DNA from: Gordonia zhenghanii
Lineage (GTDB): Bacteria; Actinomycetota; Actinomycetes; Mycobacteriales; Mycobacteriaceae
DNA length: 64,000 nt
Reading direction: 5' to 3'
NCBI RefSeq assembly: GCF_021738965.1
Contig: NZ_JAKKOQ010000008.1
Coordinates: forward strand, 186,001 to 250,000
Positions 27,425 to 37,949 of the stretch are shown here, in pieces. Both the position numbers and the translations under genes were made by a program. Under the pieces are notes generated by a model. That model was not told where the DNA came from. It did not search any database and worked only from the letters and a program-made list of their open reading frames with translations. Positions within the stretch are counted from its first letter, which is position 1; each line of letters opens with the position of its first letter.

Positions 27425-30400
27425 TCAGCCGCCGAACACTTCGACGACCACTGCCTTCGCGCGACGGGTGACCCGCATGTAGTGCTCGAGGAACTCGGTC
27501 GCCTCCTCCTGCGGCCATCCCGCCGCATACGCGACGGCACGCAGTTGACGACCAGGACCGGGCAGTTGATCGACAGGTTTGCCGCGCACCAGCACCAACG
27601 CGTTCCGGGCGTGGGTCGCGGTGATCCAGGCTTCGGTGAGAGTCTCCACCTGATCGGCGGGGATCAACTCCGCTTCCGCGATGGCCGCCAACGTCTCCAG
27701 CGTGGACGTGTTGTGCAGGGACGGATACTCGTGCGCATACCGCAGCTGAGTCAGCTGGACCGTCCACTCGACGTCGGCGAGTCCGCCGCGGCCGAGCTTG
27801 GTGTGCGTCGCCGGATCCGCTCCGCGAGGCAGTCGTTCGGAGTCGACGCGCGCCTTGATCCGACGGATCTCACGAACCGATTCGGGCGACACTCCCCCGG
27901 CCGGATACCGAGTCTTGTCGATCATGTGCAGAAAGTCCAGGCCGAGCTCGGCGTCGCCCGCGACGGTGTGCGCGCGCAGCAACGCCTGCACCTCCCAGGC
28001 TTCGGCCCACTGCCGGTAATAGGCCTCGTACGACGCGAGGGTTCGCACCACCGGGCCGTTGCGTCCCTCAGGTCGCAGTCCGATGTCCACTTCGAGCGGC
28101 GGATCGGCGCTTGGCGATCCGAGCATCGTCCGAACCTGCTCGGCGATGCTCTGCGCCCAGTTCACCGCATCCGGGTCGCTGACTCCGTCGACGGACTCGC
28201 AGACGAACAGCACATCGGCGTCCGAGCCGTATCCGAGCTCGCCGCCGCCGAGCCGCCCCATGCCGATCACGGCGATCCGTGCGGGCGCCGGGGTCCCCCG
28301 CGTACGCAGGGACTCTTCGATCACCTTCTCGAGCGCGGCGTCCAGGACGGCGGCCCACACCGTCGACAGCGCCTGACACACCTCTTGGACGCTCATCAGG
28401 CCCAGGATGTCCGCTGACGCGATCCGCGCCAGTTCTGCGCGACGATGCGAACGCGCCACGGCGATCGCACGCTTCAGGTCGGGGGCGCGGCGCATCGACG
28501 CGCGCAGTCCCTTCGCGACGTCCGCCGAGTCGATCTCGGTGAGCTTGGGCCCCGCCGCACCGATCGAGTACAGCTGGATGACGTCGGGCGACCGCATCAG
28601 CAGGTCGGCGATGTACTCGCTCGTTCCGAGCACTCGCATCAGAGACTCGGCGACGACGCCGTCGTCGCGCAGCAACCGCAGGTACCACGATGTGGTCCCC
28701 ATCTGTTCGCTGAGCTTGCGATAGTTGAGCAGGCCTGCGTCCGAGTCGGGCGCGTCACTGATGTGCTCGAGCAGTTCCGGCAGGATCATCGACTGGATCG
28801 CCCCGGTCCGGCCGGGCGTGGACGCGAGCGCCCGAATATGCGCGAGCGCGCGGTCCGGCATCGCGTAGCCGAGTGCAGCGAGCTGGCGTTTGGCCGAGTC
28901 GTCGGTGAGTCGCAGCAGCCCTTTGTCCTGCCGCGCGACGGCGTCGAGCAACGGACGGTAGAACAGCTTCTCGTGCAGTTGACGCACCCGCGAGATCTGT
29001 TTGCGCAGACCACGACGGAAGACTGCCGCGGCATCCTTGTCGCCTTCGGGGCGCACGTGCGCCGCCCTCGCCAGCCACCGCACTGCCGGCTCGTCGTCGA
29101 GGTCGGGAAGCACATGGGTCCGCTGCAGCCGCTGTAATTGCAGTCGATGCTCGAGGAGTCGCAGGAACTGGTACGACGCCGAGAAGTTCGCGCCGTCATC
29201 GCGGCTGATGTATCCGCCGGTGACCAGGGCGTCGAGGGCGTCGAGAGTCGACTGGACGCGCAGTGACGCGTCCACCCGGCCGTGCACCATCTGCAGCAGT
29301 TGGACGGCGAACTCGACGTCCCGCAGGCCGCCCCGTCCGAGCTTCAGGTTCCGCGCCTTGAAGTCGTCGGGGACCGACGACTCGACGCGCCTGCGCATCG
29401 CCTGCACTTCGGGGACGAAGTCGTCCCGTTCGGACGCGTCCCACACCATCGGCGACGTCGCGAGCACGTAGTCGTAGCCCAGGCTCATGTCGCCCGCCAT
29501 CGGCCGAGCCTTCAGCAGCGCCTGGAACTCCCAGGTCTTGGCCCACCGCTTGTAGTACGCGATGTGCGATTCGAGGGTGCGGGTCAGGGCCCCCGACTTC
29601 CCTTCGGGCCGCAGCCCCGCATCGACGTCGAAGAAGGCGAGCGACCCGATCCGCATCATCTCGCCCGCGATTCGCGCCGACGTCGTGTCCGCAGGCTCGG
29701 CGACGAAGACGATGTCCACGTCGCTCACATAATTGAGTTCGCGCGCACCGCATTTGCCCATCGCGACGACGGCCATACGCGTCTCGAGCGGATCGTCGCC
29801 GAGGACGTCGGCGATCGCGACGGCCAACGCCGCGGTCAACGCACCGTCGGCGAGGTCGGCGAGCCTGCCGCCGACTTCGGGCAGATAGAGGACGGGTTCG
29901 TCTTCGACGGTCGCCGCGAGGTCGTGCGCAGCCACGACGAGAACCTGGTCACGGTATGCGCGACGCAGATGTGTCACGGCGTCGTTGCCGGTGACGCCCG
30001 CACGGAACGTCCGGTCGCCGTCGTCGGCGCTCGGGTCCGCCACCGCGTCCACAGCCGCCAACAACGACGCCCGCGACTCGTCGGCGGTCGGCATCGTGTC
30101 GTCGATCAGCAGCCGCCAGGCATCGGCTTCGGCGATGACGTGGTCGGCCAGCGCATCCGAGCCGCCGAGCACCGAAAGGAGACGGCCGCGGAACGGCTTC
30201 GACGTGTGCAGCAGCGCATCGATCTCACGCCACGGGTCGTCGTCCCGTTCGCGCAGACGATTCAGTGCTCGCAGCGCCAGGTCCGGGTCCGGGGCACGCG
30301 AGAGCGCCCACAGCAGGTCGACGTCGTCGAGCGACGACCAACCGAGCGCGGCCAGATTCTCGCGCGCGTTCTCGTCAAGCAGCCCGAGGCGTCCTGGGCT

Positions 30401-30433
30401 CGGCACCGTCGAGCGGCGTCCACCTCTCGTCAC
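27425..30433 (-). CDS. glnE: Bifunctional glutamine synthetase adenylyltransferase/deadenylase GlnE
   Basis: A 1002-aa regulator (M. tuberculosis Rv2221c is 994 aa) that adds AMP to, or removes it from, the tyrosine of glutamine synthetase. There are two nucleotidyltransferase domains, each followed by a helical GlnE/PII-uridylyltransferase domain. The N-terminal deadenylylase site is near residues 225-245 ([20 protein letters not shown]) and the C-terminal adenylylase site near 720-745 ([20 protein letters not shown]); each contains the GxGxxGxxEL...SDxD signature, intact in both. GTG 30433 lies 12 nt after glnA2, so the two form an operon. Its main target, GlnA1, has the modifiable loop. 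Confidence 0.95.
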   Translation of the reverse strand: MTRGGRRSTVPSPGRLGLLDENARENLAALGWSSLDDVDLLWALSRAPDPDLALRALNRLRERDDDPWREIDALLHTSKPFRGRLLSVLGGSDALADHVIAEADAWRLLIDDTMPTADESRASLLAAVDAVADPSADDGDRTFRAGVTGNDAVTHLRRAYRDQVLVVAAHDLAATVEDEPVLYLPEVGGRLADLADGALTAALAVAIADVLGDDPLETRMAVVAMGKCGARELNYVSDVDIVFVAEPADTTSARIAGEMMRIGSLAFFDVDAGLRPEGKSGALTRTLESHIAYYKRWAKTWEFQALLKARPMAGDMSLGYDYVLATSPMVWDASERDDFVPEVQAMRRRVESSVPDDFKARNLKLGRGGLRDVEFAVQLLQMVHGRVDASLRVQSTLDALDALVTGGYISRDDGANFSASYQFLRLLEHRLQLQRLQRTHVLPDLDDEPAVRWLARAAHVRPEGDKDAAAVFRRGLRKQISRVRQLHEKLFYRPLLDAVARQDKGLLRLTDDSAKRQLAALGYAMPDRALAHIRALASTPGRTGAIQSMILPELLEHISDAPDSDAGLLNYRKLSEQMGTTSWYLRLLRDDGVVAESLMRVLGTSEYIADLLMRSPDVIQLYSIGAAGPKLTEIDSADVAKGLRASMRRAPDLKRAIAVARSHRRAELARIASADILGLMSVQEVCQALSTVWAAVLDAALEKVIEESLRTRGTPAPARIAVIGMGRLGGGELGYGSDADVLFVCESVDGVSDPDAVNWAQSIAEQVRTMLGSPSADPPLEVDIGLRPEGRNGPVVRTLASYEAYYRQWAEAWEVQALLRAHTVAGDAELGLDFLHMIDKTRYPAGGVSPESVREIRRIKARVDSERLPRGADPATHTKLGRGGLADVEWTVQLTQLRYAHEYPSLHNTSTLETLAAIAEAELIPADQVETLTEAWITATHARNALVLVRGKPVDQLPGPGRQLRAVAYAAGWPQEEATEFLEHYMRVTRRAKAVVVEVFGG

Positions 30434-30445
30434 TCTTCAGACCCC

Positions 30446-31783
30446 TTATAGCGGCAGGTAGCGCTCGAGTTCGAACGGTGTCACGCGGCCGCGGTACGCC
30501 GTCCACTCGGCCCACTTGTTCCGGAGGAAGTAGTCGAAGACGTGCTCCCCCAGCGTCTCTGCCACCAGCTCGGACTTCTCCATCTCGGTCAGCGCGTCGG
30601 CCAGTGAGCCGGGCAGCTCCCGATAGCCCATCGCCCGACGTTCGGCTGGCGTCAGCGCCCAGACGTTGTCTTCGGCCTCCTCGGGAAGCTCGTACCCTTC
30701 CTCGATGCCTTTGAGTCCGGCGGACAGGAGTACCGCGAAGGTCAGGTACGGGTTGCAGGCGGAGTCGGGCGTGCGGACCTCGACGCGACGCGACGAGGCC
30801 TTGTTCGGGGTGTACAGCGGCAGACGCACCATCGCCGACCGGTTGGCCCGACCCCACGTTGCGGCGGTCGGAGCCTCGTCGCCGTAGACGAGCCGCTTGT
30901 AACTGTTGACCCACTGGTTGGTGACGGCGCTGATCTCGCTGGCGTGCTCGAGGATTCCCGCGACGAACTGCCGTCCGACAGTCGAGAGCTGCATCGGGTC
31001 GTCCGGGTCGTGGAAGGCGTTCGTGTCGCCCTCGAACAGACTCAGGTGCGTGTGCATGGCCGACCCCGGGTGATCGGTGAACGGCTTGGGCATGAACGTC
31101 GCTCGGACGCCGTCGTTGAACGCGACCTGCTTGACCAGGTAACGGAACGTCATCACGTTGTCGGCCATCGAGAGTGCGTCCGCGTACCGAAGGTCGATCT
31201 CCTGCTGGCCGGGGGCCGCCTCGTGGTGGGAGAACTCGACAGAGATCCCCATCGACTCGAGCGCGTCGATCGCGTGCCGCCGGAAGTTGGGGGCCGCGTG
31301 GTGGAACGTCTGATCGAAGTAGCCGCCGCCGTCCGCGGGGATCGGCGGGGAGCCGTCGTCCGGGGCGTCCTTGATGAGGAAGAACTCGATCTCCGGGTGG
31401 ACGTAGCAGGTGAACCCCTGATCGGCCGCCTTGTTGAGCTGTCGGCGCAGGACGTTACGCGGATCGGCCCACGACGGCGTCCCGTCGGGCATCGCGATAT
31501 CGCAGAAGATGCGAGCCGAGTACTGCTTCTCGTCGCTCATCCACGGAAGCACTTGGAACGTCGACGGATCGGGTTTGGCGACGGTGTCCGCTTCGGAGAC
31601 GCGCGAAAGCCCTTCGATCGCCGAGCCGTCGAATCCGATGCCTTCGGCGAAAGCGCCTTCGAGCTCGGCCGGGGCGATAGCCACGGACTTCAGGTATCCG
31701 AGGACGTCGGTGAACCACAGCCGGACGAAGCGGATGTCGCGCTCCTCGAGGGTGCGCAGCACGAATTCCTGTTGGCGATCCAT
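30446..31783 (-). CDS. glnA2: Glutamine synthetase-like protein GlnA2 (type I-alpha)
   Basis: A 445-aa GS-I-alpha enzyme (M. tuberculosis GlnA2, Rv2222c, is 446 aa). Visible are [37 protein letters not shown] (metal Glu), [35 protein letters not shown] and NRSAMVRLP. It lacks the adenylylation loop of GlnA1, as expected for the alpha subgroup. It may make glutamine or, as shown for some actinobacterial homologues, glutamylate polyamines; sequence alone does not decide. ATG 31783 is preceded by TAGGGT at 6 nt, so it appears leaderless and independent of GlnR. Confidence 0.93.
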   Translation of the reverse strand: MDRQQEFVLRTLEERDIRFVRLWFTDVLGYLKSVAIAPAELEGAFAEGIGFDGSAIEGLSRVSEADTVAKPDPSTFQVLPWMSDEKQYSARIFCDIAMPDGTPSWADPRNVLRRQLNKAADQGFTCYVHPEIEFFLIKDAPDDGSPPIPADGGGYFDQTFHHAAPNFRRHAIDALESMGISVEFSHHEAAPGQQEIDLRYADALSMADNVMTFRYLVKQVAFNDGVRATFMPKPFTDHPGSAMHTHLSLFEGDTNAFHDPDDPMQLSTVGRQFVAGILEHASEISAVTNQWVNSYKRLVYGDEAPTAATWGRANRSAMVRLPLYTPNKASSRRVEVRTPDSACNPYLTFAVLLSAGLKGIEEGYELPEEAEDNVWALTPAERRAMGYRELPGSLADALTEMEKSELVAETLGEHVFDYFLRNKWAEWTAYRGRVTPFELERYLPL

Positions 31784-31789
31784 ACCCGA

Positions 31790-31795
31790 ACCCTA
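31790..31795 (-). promoter_or_regulatory. -10 box of a leaderless glnA2-glnE promoter
   Basis: TAGGGT on the minus strand with 6 nt (TCGGGT) to ATG 31783. Confidence 0.5.
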
Positions 31796-31984
31796 GTGCT
31801 CCGCAGTTACGCGCGTGTTACACCGGTCGGTTCGGCCCCGACTTTCCCCGTCTGCCCCGCTCATGTGACTAATGCCACCCACCGGCCCCTGCCGGTTATA
31901 CACCGACGGTGGAAGAATCAGGGGCGTCCACACCAACCCGGGTACCCGCCTCACGCGGGACTCGAGGCAGAAATGAGGCAAGTC

Positions 31985-32827
31985 ATGTCGGAGAACCCCG
32001 TCTACGGTTCCGTCGCCCCCACGTCGTCCCCGCGCCGTCCGGTCCGCATTCAGCATCTCGCGAAGTGGAAGGCCGAAGGCCACAAGTGGGCGATGCTCAC
32101 CGCGTACGACTACTCGACGGCCCGAATCTTCGACGAGGCCGAGATCCCGGTCCTGCTGATCGGCGACTCCGCGGCCAACGTCGTCTACGGCTACGACACC
32201 ACCATCCCGATCACGCTCGACGAACTGATCCCGCTCGCCCGGGCCGTGGTCCGCGGCGCGCCGCACGCCCTCGTCGTCGCCGACCTTCCGTTCGGGACGT
32301 ACGAGGCCAGCCCGCAGCAGGCGCTCGAGTCGGCGATCCGCATGTTCAAAGAGTCCGGCGCGCACGCGATCAAGATCGAGGGCGGCGAACGCGTCGCACC
32401 GCAGATCGCCGCGCTCACTGCCGCGGGCATCCCGGTGATGGCGCACATCGGCTTCACTCCGCAGAGCGTCAACGGCCTCGGTGGCTACCGCGTCCAGGGC
32501 CGCGGCGAAGCGGGCGACCAGCTGATCGCCGACGCGATCGCCGTCCAGGAGGCCGGGGCGTTCGCCGTCGTCATGGAGATGGTGCCCGCCGACATCGCAG
32601 GCCAGATCACTCGCAAGCTGACCATCTCCACCGTCGGCATCGGCGCCGGCCACGAGACCGACGCGCAGGTCCTCGTCTGGCAGGACGCCGCCGGGTACAC
32701 GCACGGAAAGACCGCGAAGTTCGTCAAACGCTACGCGAGCCTCGGCGACGACCTGCGCTCGGCCGCGCGCCAGTACGCGAGCGAGGTCGCGTCCTCGTCG
32801 TTCCCCGGCCCCGAGCACTCGTACTGA
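31985..32827 (+). CDS. panB: 3-methyl-2-oxobutanoate hydroxymethyltransferase PanB
   Basis: A 280-aa enzyme of pantothenate synthesis that adds a hydroxymethyl group from methylene-THF to alpha-ketoisovalerate. Highly conserved stretches include [34 protein letters not shown] (metal-binding Asp), [28 protein letters not shown] and [11 protein letters not shown] (catalytic Glu). ATG 31985 gives MSENPVYG, matching the M. tuberculosis start (MSEQTIYG), with GAGG six bases upstream. An ATG 12 nt earlier is possible. The 31784-31984 gap between the divergent glnA2 and panB contains no gene. Confidence 0.95.
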   Translation: MSENPVYGSVAPTSSPRRPVRIQHLAKWKAEGHKWAMLTAYDYSTARIFDEAEIPVLLIGDSAANVVYGYDTTIPITLDELIPLARAVVRGAPHALVVADLPFGTYEASPQQALESAIRMFKESGAHAIKIEGGERVAPQIAALTAAGIPVMAHIGFTPQSVNGLGGYRVQGRGEAGDQLIADAIAVQEAGAFAVVMEMVPADIAGQITRKLTISTVGIGAGHETDAQVLVWQDAAGYTHGKTAKFVKRYASLGDDLRSAARQYASEVASSSFPGPEHSY

Positions 32828-32846
32828 CGACTCGTGCACTGACGAC

Positions 32847-32852
32847 TAGGGT
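32847..32852 (+). promoter_or_regulatory. -10 box of a leaderless promoter for the iminopeptidase-like gene
   Basis: TAGGGT with 7 nt (TGGGCGC) to ATG 32860. Confidence 0.5.
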
Positions 32853-32859
32853 TGGGCGC

Positions 32860-33831
32860 ATGCGCACGCTGTATCCGGAGATCGAACCGTACGCGTCCGA
32901 CCATCTGTCCGTCGGCGACGGACAAGAGATCTACTGGGAGACCACCGGCAACCCGGACGGGAAGCCGGTGGTCTTCGTGCACGGCGGGCCCGGCGGCGGG
33001 ACGTCTGGCGCCCAACGCCGATTCTTCGACCCTCTGCGCTACCGGATCGTGCTGTTCGACCAACGCGGCTGCGGCAAGTCACGGCCGCACATCAGCGACG
33101 GCGCCGACCTGTCGGTCAACACCACCGACCATCTGATCGCCGACATGGAGGCACTGCGCGAGCACCTCGGCATCGACCGCTGGCAGGTGTTCGGGGGCTC
33201 GTGGGGATCGACCCTGGGTCTGGCGTACGCACAACGACACCCCGACCGCGTCACCGAGCTCGTACTGCGCGGGATCTTCCTGCTGCGACGCAGCGAGATC
33301 GACTGGTACTACAACGGCGGGGCAGCCAACATCTTCCCGGACGTGTGGGAGCGCTACCTCGAGCCGATCCCGGACGACGAGCGGCCCGGCGGTGACCGCC
33401 ACACGGATCTCGTCTCCGTCTATCACCGGCTGTTGACCGGCGACGACCGCCAGGTCGCGCAGGAGGCCGCGAGCGCGTGGGCCGACTGGGAGGGGCGCAC
33501 CAGCTACCTGGCTCCGCGGCCGGCCTCCGGAGACGGCGGACCGTGGGACCTGGCGTTTTCGACGATCGAGAACCACTACTTCGTCAACCACGGCTTTCTC
33601 GACGACGGCCAATTGCTCCGGGACATCGGCAGCATCGAGCACATTCCGGCCGTGATCGTGCAGGGACGTTACGACGTCGTCTGCCCGATGCGCAGTGCGT
33701 GGGACCTGCACCGGGCGTGGCCCGCCGCCGACCTGCACATCGTCGACGACGCCGGCCACGCGTCGTTCGAGCCCGGCATCGTCCACCACCTGGTCGAGGC
33801 CACCGACCGTTTCGCACCACCCGCAGGCTGA
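32860..33831 (+). CDS. Proline iminopeptidase-like alpha/beta hydrolase (S33)
   Basis: A 323-aa soluble S33 peptidase that would release N-terminal proline. The signature elements are VVFVHGGPGGG (oxyanion hole, residues 37-47), FDQRGCGKSRP, nucleophile elbow GGSWGS with Ser114, the late Asp in QGRYDVVCP and His in DDAGHASFEP. The length fits the family (about 310-320). The frame runs far upstream over panB in another phase; the true ATG follows a -10 box. The CYTH-CHAD gene starts 19 nt downstream. Confidence 0.88.
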   Translation: MRTLYPEIEPYASDHLSVGDGQEIYWETTGNPDGKPVVFVHGGPGGGTSGAQRRFFDPLRYRIVLFDQRGCGKSRPHISDGADLSVNTTDHLIADMEALREHLGIDRWQVFGGSWGSTLGLAYAQRHPDRVTELVLRGIFLLRRSEIDWYYNGGAANIFPDVWERYLEPIPDDERPGGDRHTDLVSVYHRLLTGDDRQVAQEAASAWADWEGRTSYLAPRPASGDGGPWDLAFSTIENHYFVNHGFLDDGQLLRDIGSIEHIPAVIVQGRYDVVCPMRSAWDLHRAWPAADLHIVDDAGHASFEPGIVHHLVEATDRFAPPAG

Positions 33832-33850
33832 GCACAGGAGCACCCACGCC

Positions 33851-35332
33851 ATGAGCGCCCACGAGTCCCTCGAGATCGAGCTGAAGTTCGACGTCGACGC
33901 GGGCCTGCCCGCGCCCGACCTGGCGGGACTCGTCCCCGACGGGACTGTGTCGACACCGCAGACCTATCTTCTCGAAGCCACGTATTACGACACCGCCGAC
34001 ACCGTCCTCGCGCGGCATCGCACCACACTGCGGCGTCGGACCGGCGGCACCGACAGCGGCTGGCACCTCAAGCGTCCGTCGACCGTCAAGTCCGCTCGAC
34101 GCGAACTCGGAGTGTCGTTCGACGATGCGCCGACCGATGACGGCGTACCCGACTTGATCCGCGATCAGGTCGCGTCCATCGTGCGGCGAGGCGAGCTCAG
34201 CCCGGTCGCGACGATCACCACCGACCGCACGGTGACAAGCGTGTTCGACGCCGACGGTCGCGAACTCGCCGTCTTCTGCGAGGACCTCGTGTCGGCCGAG
34301 TCGCTGCTGCCCGGCGGCGGTGTCGAACGGTGGGCCGAGTGGGAGTTCGAACTCGTCGAGGGCGACGGTGCACTCCTCAAGCGCGCCAAGGCGTACCTGA
34401 AGGAGGCTGGCGCCAGGAAGGCGTCGAGCGTCTCCAAGCTGGCGCGCGCGATCGGTTCGCAGCCGATCGACGACGAGCCGCGCGATGTCGGCCGCAAGTC
34501 GACGGCACTCGACCTCGTGCTGGCCGGGCTGGCCGCGCACCGCGACGCTCTCGTGGCGTACGATCCGCCCGCCCGCGACGACGCCCCCGACGCCGTTCAC
34601 CAGATGCGGGTGGCCGCACGGCGACTGCGGTCGATTCTGACGTCGTACCCCCAGGTCCTCACCCCGCAGTCGGTCGCCCCCATCGCAGCCGAGCTCAAAC
34701 TTCTCGGCGCCGTGCTCGGCGAGGCCCGCGACCTCGAGGTCGCGCTGGAGACCAACGAGTTGATGCTGGCTCGAGAGAACTCGCCGGCCGACCTGCACGA
34801 GGCGCTCGTCGAAGGTGAACGTGTACGACACGCGCGTGCCGTCCATGCGATGCGGTACGCCTTGTCCACCGATCGCTACCTGGCACTGCTGGACGACCTC
34901 GACGATCTGATCGCCGATCCGGCGCCGGGCATCGACGCCGACAGTCCCGCTCGAGATGTGGCGGCCGAAGCGGTCGCCATGTCGTACCGGCGGCTGCGAC
35001 GCGCCCAGAAAGCCTTGCGTCGACACGACTCGTGGTCGCCCGAATGGGTGGAGGCGCTCCACACGATCCGCAAGCGCGCCAAGGCGACTCGGTACACGGC
35101 GGATTCGGCGGCTCCTCTGCGGCGGTCGTCGTTCGCCGACGTCGGCGCCTACGCGAAGAAGGTGCAGAACCACCTCGGCGTCTTCAACGACACCGCGGTG
35201 AACCGAGCGAAGCTGGCCGATGTCGCCGAGCGCACGCCGCTGAGCCCGGCAGCGCTGTTCGTGCTCGGCCGGTTGGACGCCCGCGAAGAGGCTCGCGGGC
35301 GTAAAGCCGTCAAGGCGTACCGACGGCTCTGA
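33851..35332 (+). CDS. CYTH and CHAD domain protein
   Basis: A 493-aa protein with an N-terminal CYTH (triphosphate tunnel) domain of about 200 residues that starts with the ExExK signature (LEIELKF) and later has charged strands such as RTTLRRRTGGTDSGWHLKRP. The C-terminal CHAD domain (about 215-493) is helical with conserved His and Arg residues (HQMRVAARRLRSIL, LGEARDLEV, HTIRKRAKATRYTADS). Such proteins bind or act on polyphosphate or nucleoside triphosphates; the exact reaction is unknown. Related to M. tuberculosis Rv2226. ATG 33851 follows AGGAG. Its 3' end overlaps the convergent RNB gene by 23 bp. Confidence 0.9.
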   Translation: MSAHESLEIELKFDVDAGLPAPDLAGLVPDGTVSTPQTYLLEATYYDTADTVLARHRTTLRRRTGGTDSGWHLKRPSTVKSARRELGVSFDDAPTDDGVPDLIRDQVASIVRRGELSPVATITTDRTVTSVFDADGRELAVFCEDLVSAESLLPGGGVERWAEWEFELVEGDGALLKRAKAYLKEAGARKASSVSKLARAIGSQPIDDEPRDVGRKSTALDLVLAGLAAHRDALVAYDPPARDDAPDAVHQMRVAARRLRSILTSYPQVLTPQSVAPIAAELKLLGAVLGEARDLEVALETNELMLARENSPADLHEALVEGERVRHARAVHAMRYALSTDRYLALLDDLDDLIADPAPGIDADSPARDVAAEAVAMSYRRLRRAQKALRRHDSWSPEWVEALHTIRKRAKATRYTADSAAPLRRSSFADVGAYAKKVQNHLGVFNDTAVNRAKLADVAERTPLSPAALFVLGRLDAREEARGRKAVKAYRRL

Positions 35333-36770
35333 CCTCCTCCCTCACTGCGAACCGGACCTGCGCTTCCTCGACGTCGGCGACGGTCACTTCCACCGTGCAT
35401 GTGGTCCCGGCTGCGGGGGCTCCGTCGCACGCGCCGATGATGGCAGGCGACGAGATGAACACCTCTGCGGGTCGTTCGCCGTTCGCGTCGCGCATGACGA
35501 CGGCGTCGAAGCGCGCGCCGACCTGGTCGGCGAGGACCGTCGCCTCGGTGAGGTCCACGCTGCGTCGTTCGGCCTTCGACGCCAACTGATCCGACGACGC
35601 CATCGTCTTGCGAAGGGACGGAAGGGCTTCGGTCACCCAGTCGGGAACCTCGCGTCCGCCGGTCACCGCAAGGCACACCTCGGTCGCGTACCGGTCGGCG
35701 AGACGTCTCAGCGGCGCCGTGACATGTGAGTACGCGCCGCCGACGCCTGCGTGGACGACGTCGGCGGCGTCGTAGTGTTCGCCCGGTTCGAGAGTCAGGT
35801 AGCCGGAGCCGCGCATCAGTCGCGCCCCGACCGTCATGAGTGCGAGGGTCGTCGGCGCGTCGGCCTGCAGTCCGGCCAGAAACTCGCCGGGCGACGCGTC
35901 GGCGGCCCACGGGACTCCGAGAGTCTTTGCGGCGCTGCGGAGTTCAGCGATCGCCTCGTCCGATGCCTGCGGCACCGTCCGCAGCAGTCCGATCCCAGCG
36001 CGACGCTGGATGTCGCCCGCGCACATCCCGATCAGGAGCGACACCTGCGCGTTCCAGTTGTCGGCGGGGGTGCGCGGCGCGATCTGCAGAGTCCACGCGC
36101 GGCCGCCGTCGTGCCGGACGATCTCCTGGTCTGGCAGGTCCAATTGGACGGATCCACGCCGCAGCGACCAGGCGAGGCGGGTCTGCCCGAACGCGGGCAG
36201 AGCGACGATGGACGGGTGCAGACGCCCGGCTTCGTGAGCGGCCATCACCTCCGCGTAGTCGAATCGCTTCCGCGAGCGGACGATCGCCCGTTCGACGCCG
36301 ACCTCAGTGGTCTCGCCGGAGCTGTCGACGCGGACGGTCCACAGGACAGCGGGGCGGACTTCGTCGGGCAGCAGCGATCCGACGCCTTCGGACAGCGGTC
36401 GGGGGTGGACCGGCACACTCCCGTCCGGGAAGTACATCGTCTGGCCGCGTTCGCGGCTCTCCGCGTCGATCGCTCCGCCGGGTTCCACGAGCGCTGCGAC
36501 GTCGGCGATCGCGTAGTGGACGAGGAAGCCGTCACCGTCGGGCACCACGCGGAGTGCCTGGTCCAGATCTTTGGATCCAGGCGGGTCGATGGTGACGAGT
36601 TCGATGTCGGTCCGGTCGGCGCGGCCGTCGGCGAATCGATCGGCGGCGCTCTGCGCCTCGGCGGTCGCCGCGGCCGGAAAGTCAGCGGTGAGATCGAGTT
36701 CCCTGCGGATCCGGTCGAAGTCGATGGCGGCGGCACGCACTCTGCGTCGGATACCCGTGGTCGGTTGCAT
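35310..36770 (-). CDS. RNB-domain (RNase II-type) 3'-5' exoribonuclease
   Basis: A 486-aa protein of the compact actinobacterial RNB family. The catalytic core begins IDPPGSKDLDQALRV at about residues 65-80, containing the metal-binding Asp cluster of RNase II/R, followed by HYAIADVAALVEPGGAID, RPLSEGVGSLLP, and the RNB C-terminal signature GGAYSHVTAPLRRLADRYA. It lacks the N-terminal cold-shock domains and has only a short C-terminal beta region where RNase R has S1. ATG 36770 has TACATT at 6 nt. Directly upstream on the same strand is the RNase P RNA gene. Confidence 0.87.
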   Translation of the reverse strand: MQPTTGIRRRVRAAAIDFDRIRRELDLTADFPAAATAEAQSAADRFADGRADRTDIELVTIDPPGSKDLDQALRVVPDGDGFLVHYAIADVAALVEPGGAIDAESRERGQTMYFPDGSVPVHPRPLSEGVGSLLPDEVRPAVLWTVRVDSSGETTEVGVERAIVRSRKRFDYAEVMAAHEAGRLHPSIVALPAFGQTRLAWSLRRGSVQLDLPDQEIVRHDGGRAWTLQIAPRTPADNWNAQVSLLIGMCAGDIQRRAGIGLLRTVPQASDEAIAELRSAAKTLGVPWAADASPGEFLAGLQADAPTTLALMTVGARLMRGSGYLTLEPGEHYDAADVVHAGVGGAYSHVTAPLRRLADRYATEVCLAVTGGREVPDWVTEALPSLRKTMASSDQLASKAERRSVDLTEATVLADQVGARFDAVVMRDANGERPAEVFISSPAIIGACDGAPAAGTTCTVEVTVADVEEAQVRFAVREEVRAVGTP

Positions 36771-36776
36771 ACCCCG

Positions 36777-36782
36777 AATGTA
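36777..36782 (-). promoter_or_regulatory. -10 box of a leaderless promoter for the RNB gene
   Basis: TACATT on the minus strand with 6 nt (CGGGGT) to ATG 36770. It lies in the 43-nt gap between the rnpB 3' end and the RNB start. Confidence 0.5.
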
Positions 36783-36813
36783 GTGGTCGCCGAATACAAC
36801 TCGTCGGAAGTGG

Positions 36814-37234
<421 letters not shown>

Positions 37235-37268
37235 CGTTCGAGGATACCGCAGCTCGCGCCGCGCACCG

Positions 37269-37949
37269 TCACACGCGCTGCGTCTGCAGGTGCGCGGTGT
37301 CGTTGACGAGTCGAACCACCGAGCCGCCGTCGGGATAGAACTCGACGATCGAGTACGACGCGAGGTCCAGATGCAGCCGGAACAGCAGTTCGGGGCCGAC
37401 GCCGAGGGCGCCGCGCAGGAACGTCTTGATCGGCGTCACATGGCTGACGGCGAGGACGGTCTGGCCTGCGTACTGGTCCACCAGGTCGTCTCGGACCTGC
37501 GCGATGCGCTGGCCCACCTGTGCGAAGCTCTCGCCGTTCGGCGGGGTGACGTCGACGTCGCTCAGCCACTTACGGTGCAGTCGTCCGTCGCGTTCGGCTG
37601 CCTCGGAGAACGTCAGACCCTCCCAGTCGCCGAAGTCGGTCTCGATCAGGCCTTCGTGCACAGTCACGTCCAGGCCGAGGACGCGGGAGGCGAACTCGGC
37701 GGTCGCACGCGCTCGGGACAGCGGCGACGACACGATTGCGTCGATCCCGCCGAACGGGTGGTCCGCGAGGCGAGTCGCGGCGGCAGTCGCCTGTTCCAGG
37801 CCGGTGTCGCTGAGGGCGGGATCTCCGTGGCCGGAGTAGCGGCGTTCCACCGACAGGTGGGTCTGACCGTGCCTGAGCAGGATGATGCGGGTCGGCGGAG
37901 CCGTCTGTCCCTGCCAGTTCGGTCCGCTCCTCTTCTGCTCGTCACTCAC
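37269..37949 (-). CDS. Histidine phosphatase family protein (phosphoglycerate mutase-like)
   Basis: A 226-aa branch 1 histidine phosphatase. The phospho-acceptor motif is LLRHGQT with His27. Arg and Glu partners lie in SSPLSRARATAE and ETDFGDWEGLTF, and the second His in VLAVSHVTPIK. It corresponds to the C-terminal half of M. tuberculosis Rv2228c, which is an RNase HI fused to a CobC-like phosphatase; the RNase HI half is absent here. The substrate is unknown; alpha-ribazole phosphate (cobalamin) or a sugar phosphate is possible. GTG 37949 overlaps the upstream gene by 8 nt (GTGAGTGA), so the pair is coupled. Confidence 0.85.
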   Translation of the reverse strand: MSDEQKRSGPNWQGQTAPPTRIILLRHGQTHLSVERRYSGHGDPALSDTGLEQATAAATRLADHPFGGIDAIVSSPLSRARATAEFASRVLGLDVTVHEGLIETDFGDWEGLTFSEAAERDGRLHRKWLSDVDVTPPNGESFAQVGQRIAQVRDDLVDQYAGQTVLAVSHVTPIKTFLRGALGVGPELLFRLHLDLASYSIVEFYPDGGSVVRLVNDTAHLQTQRV

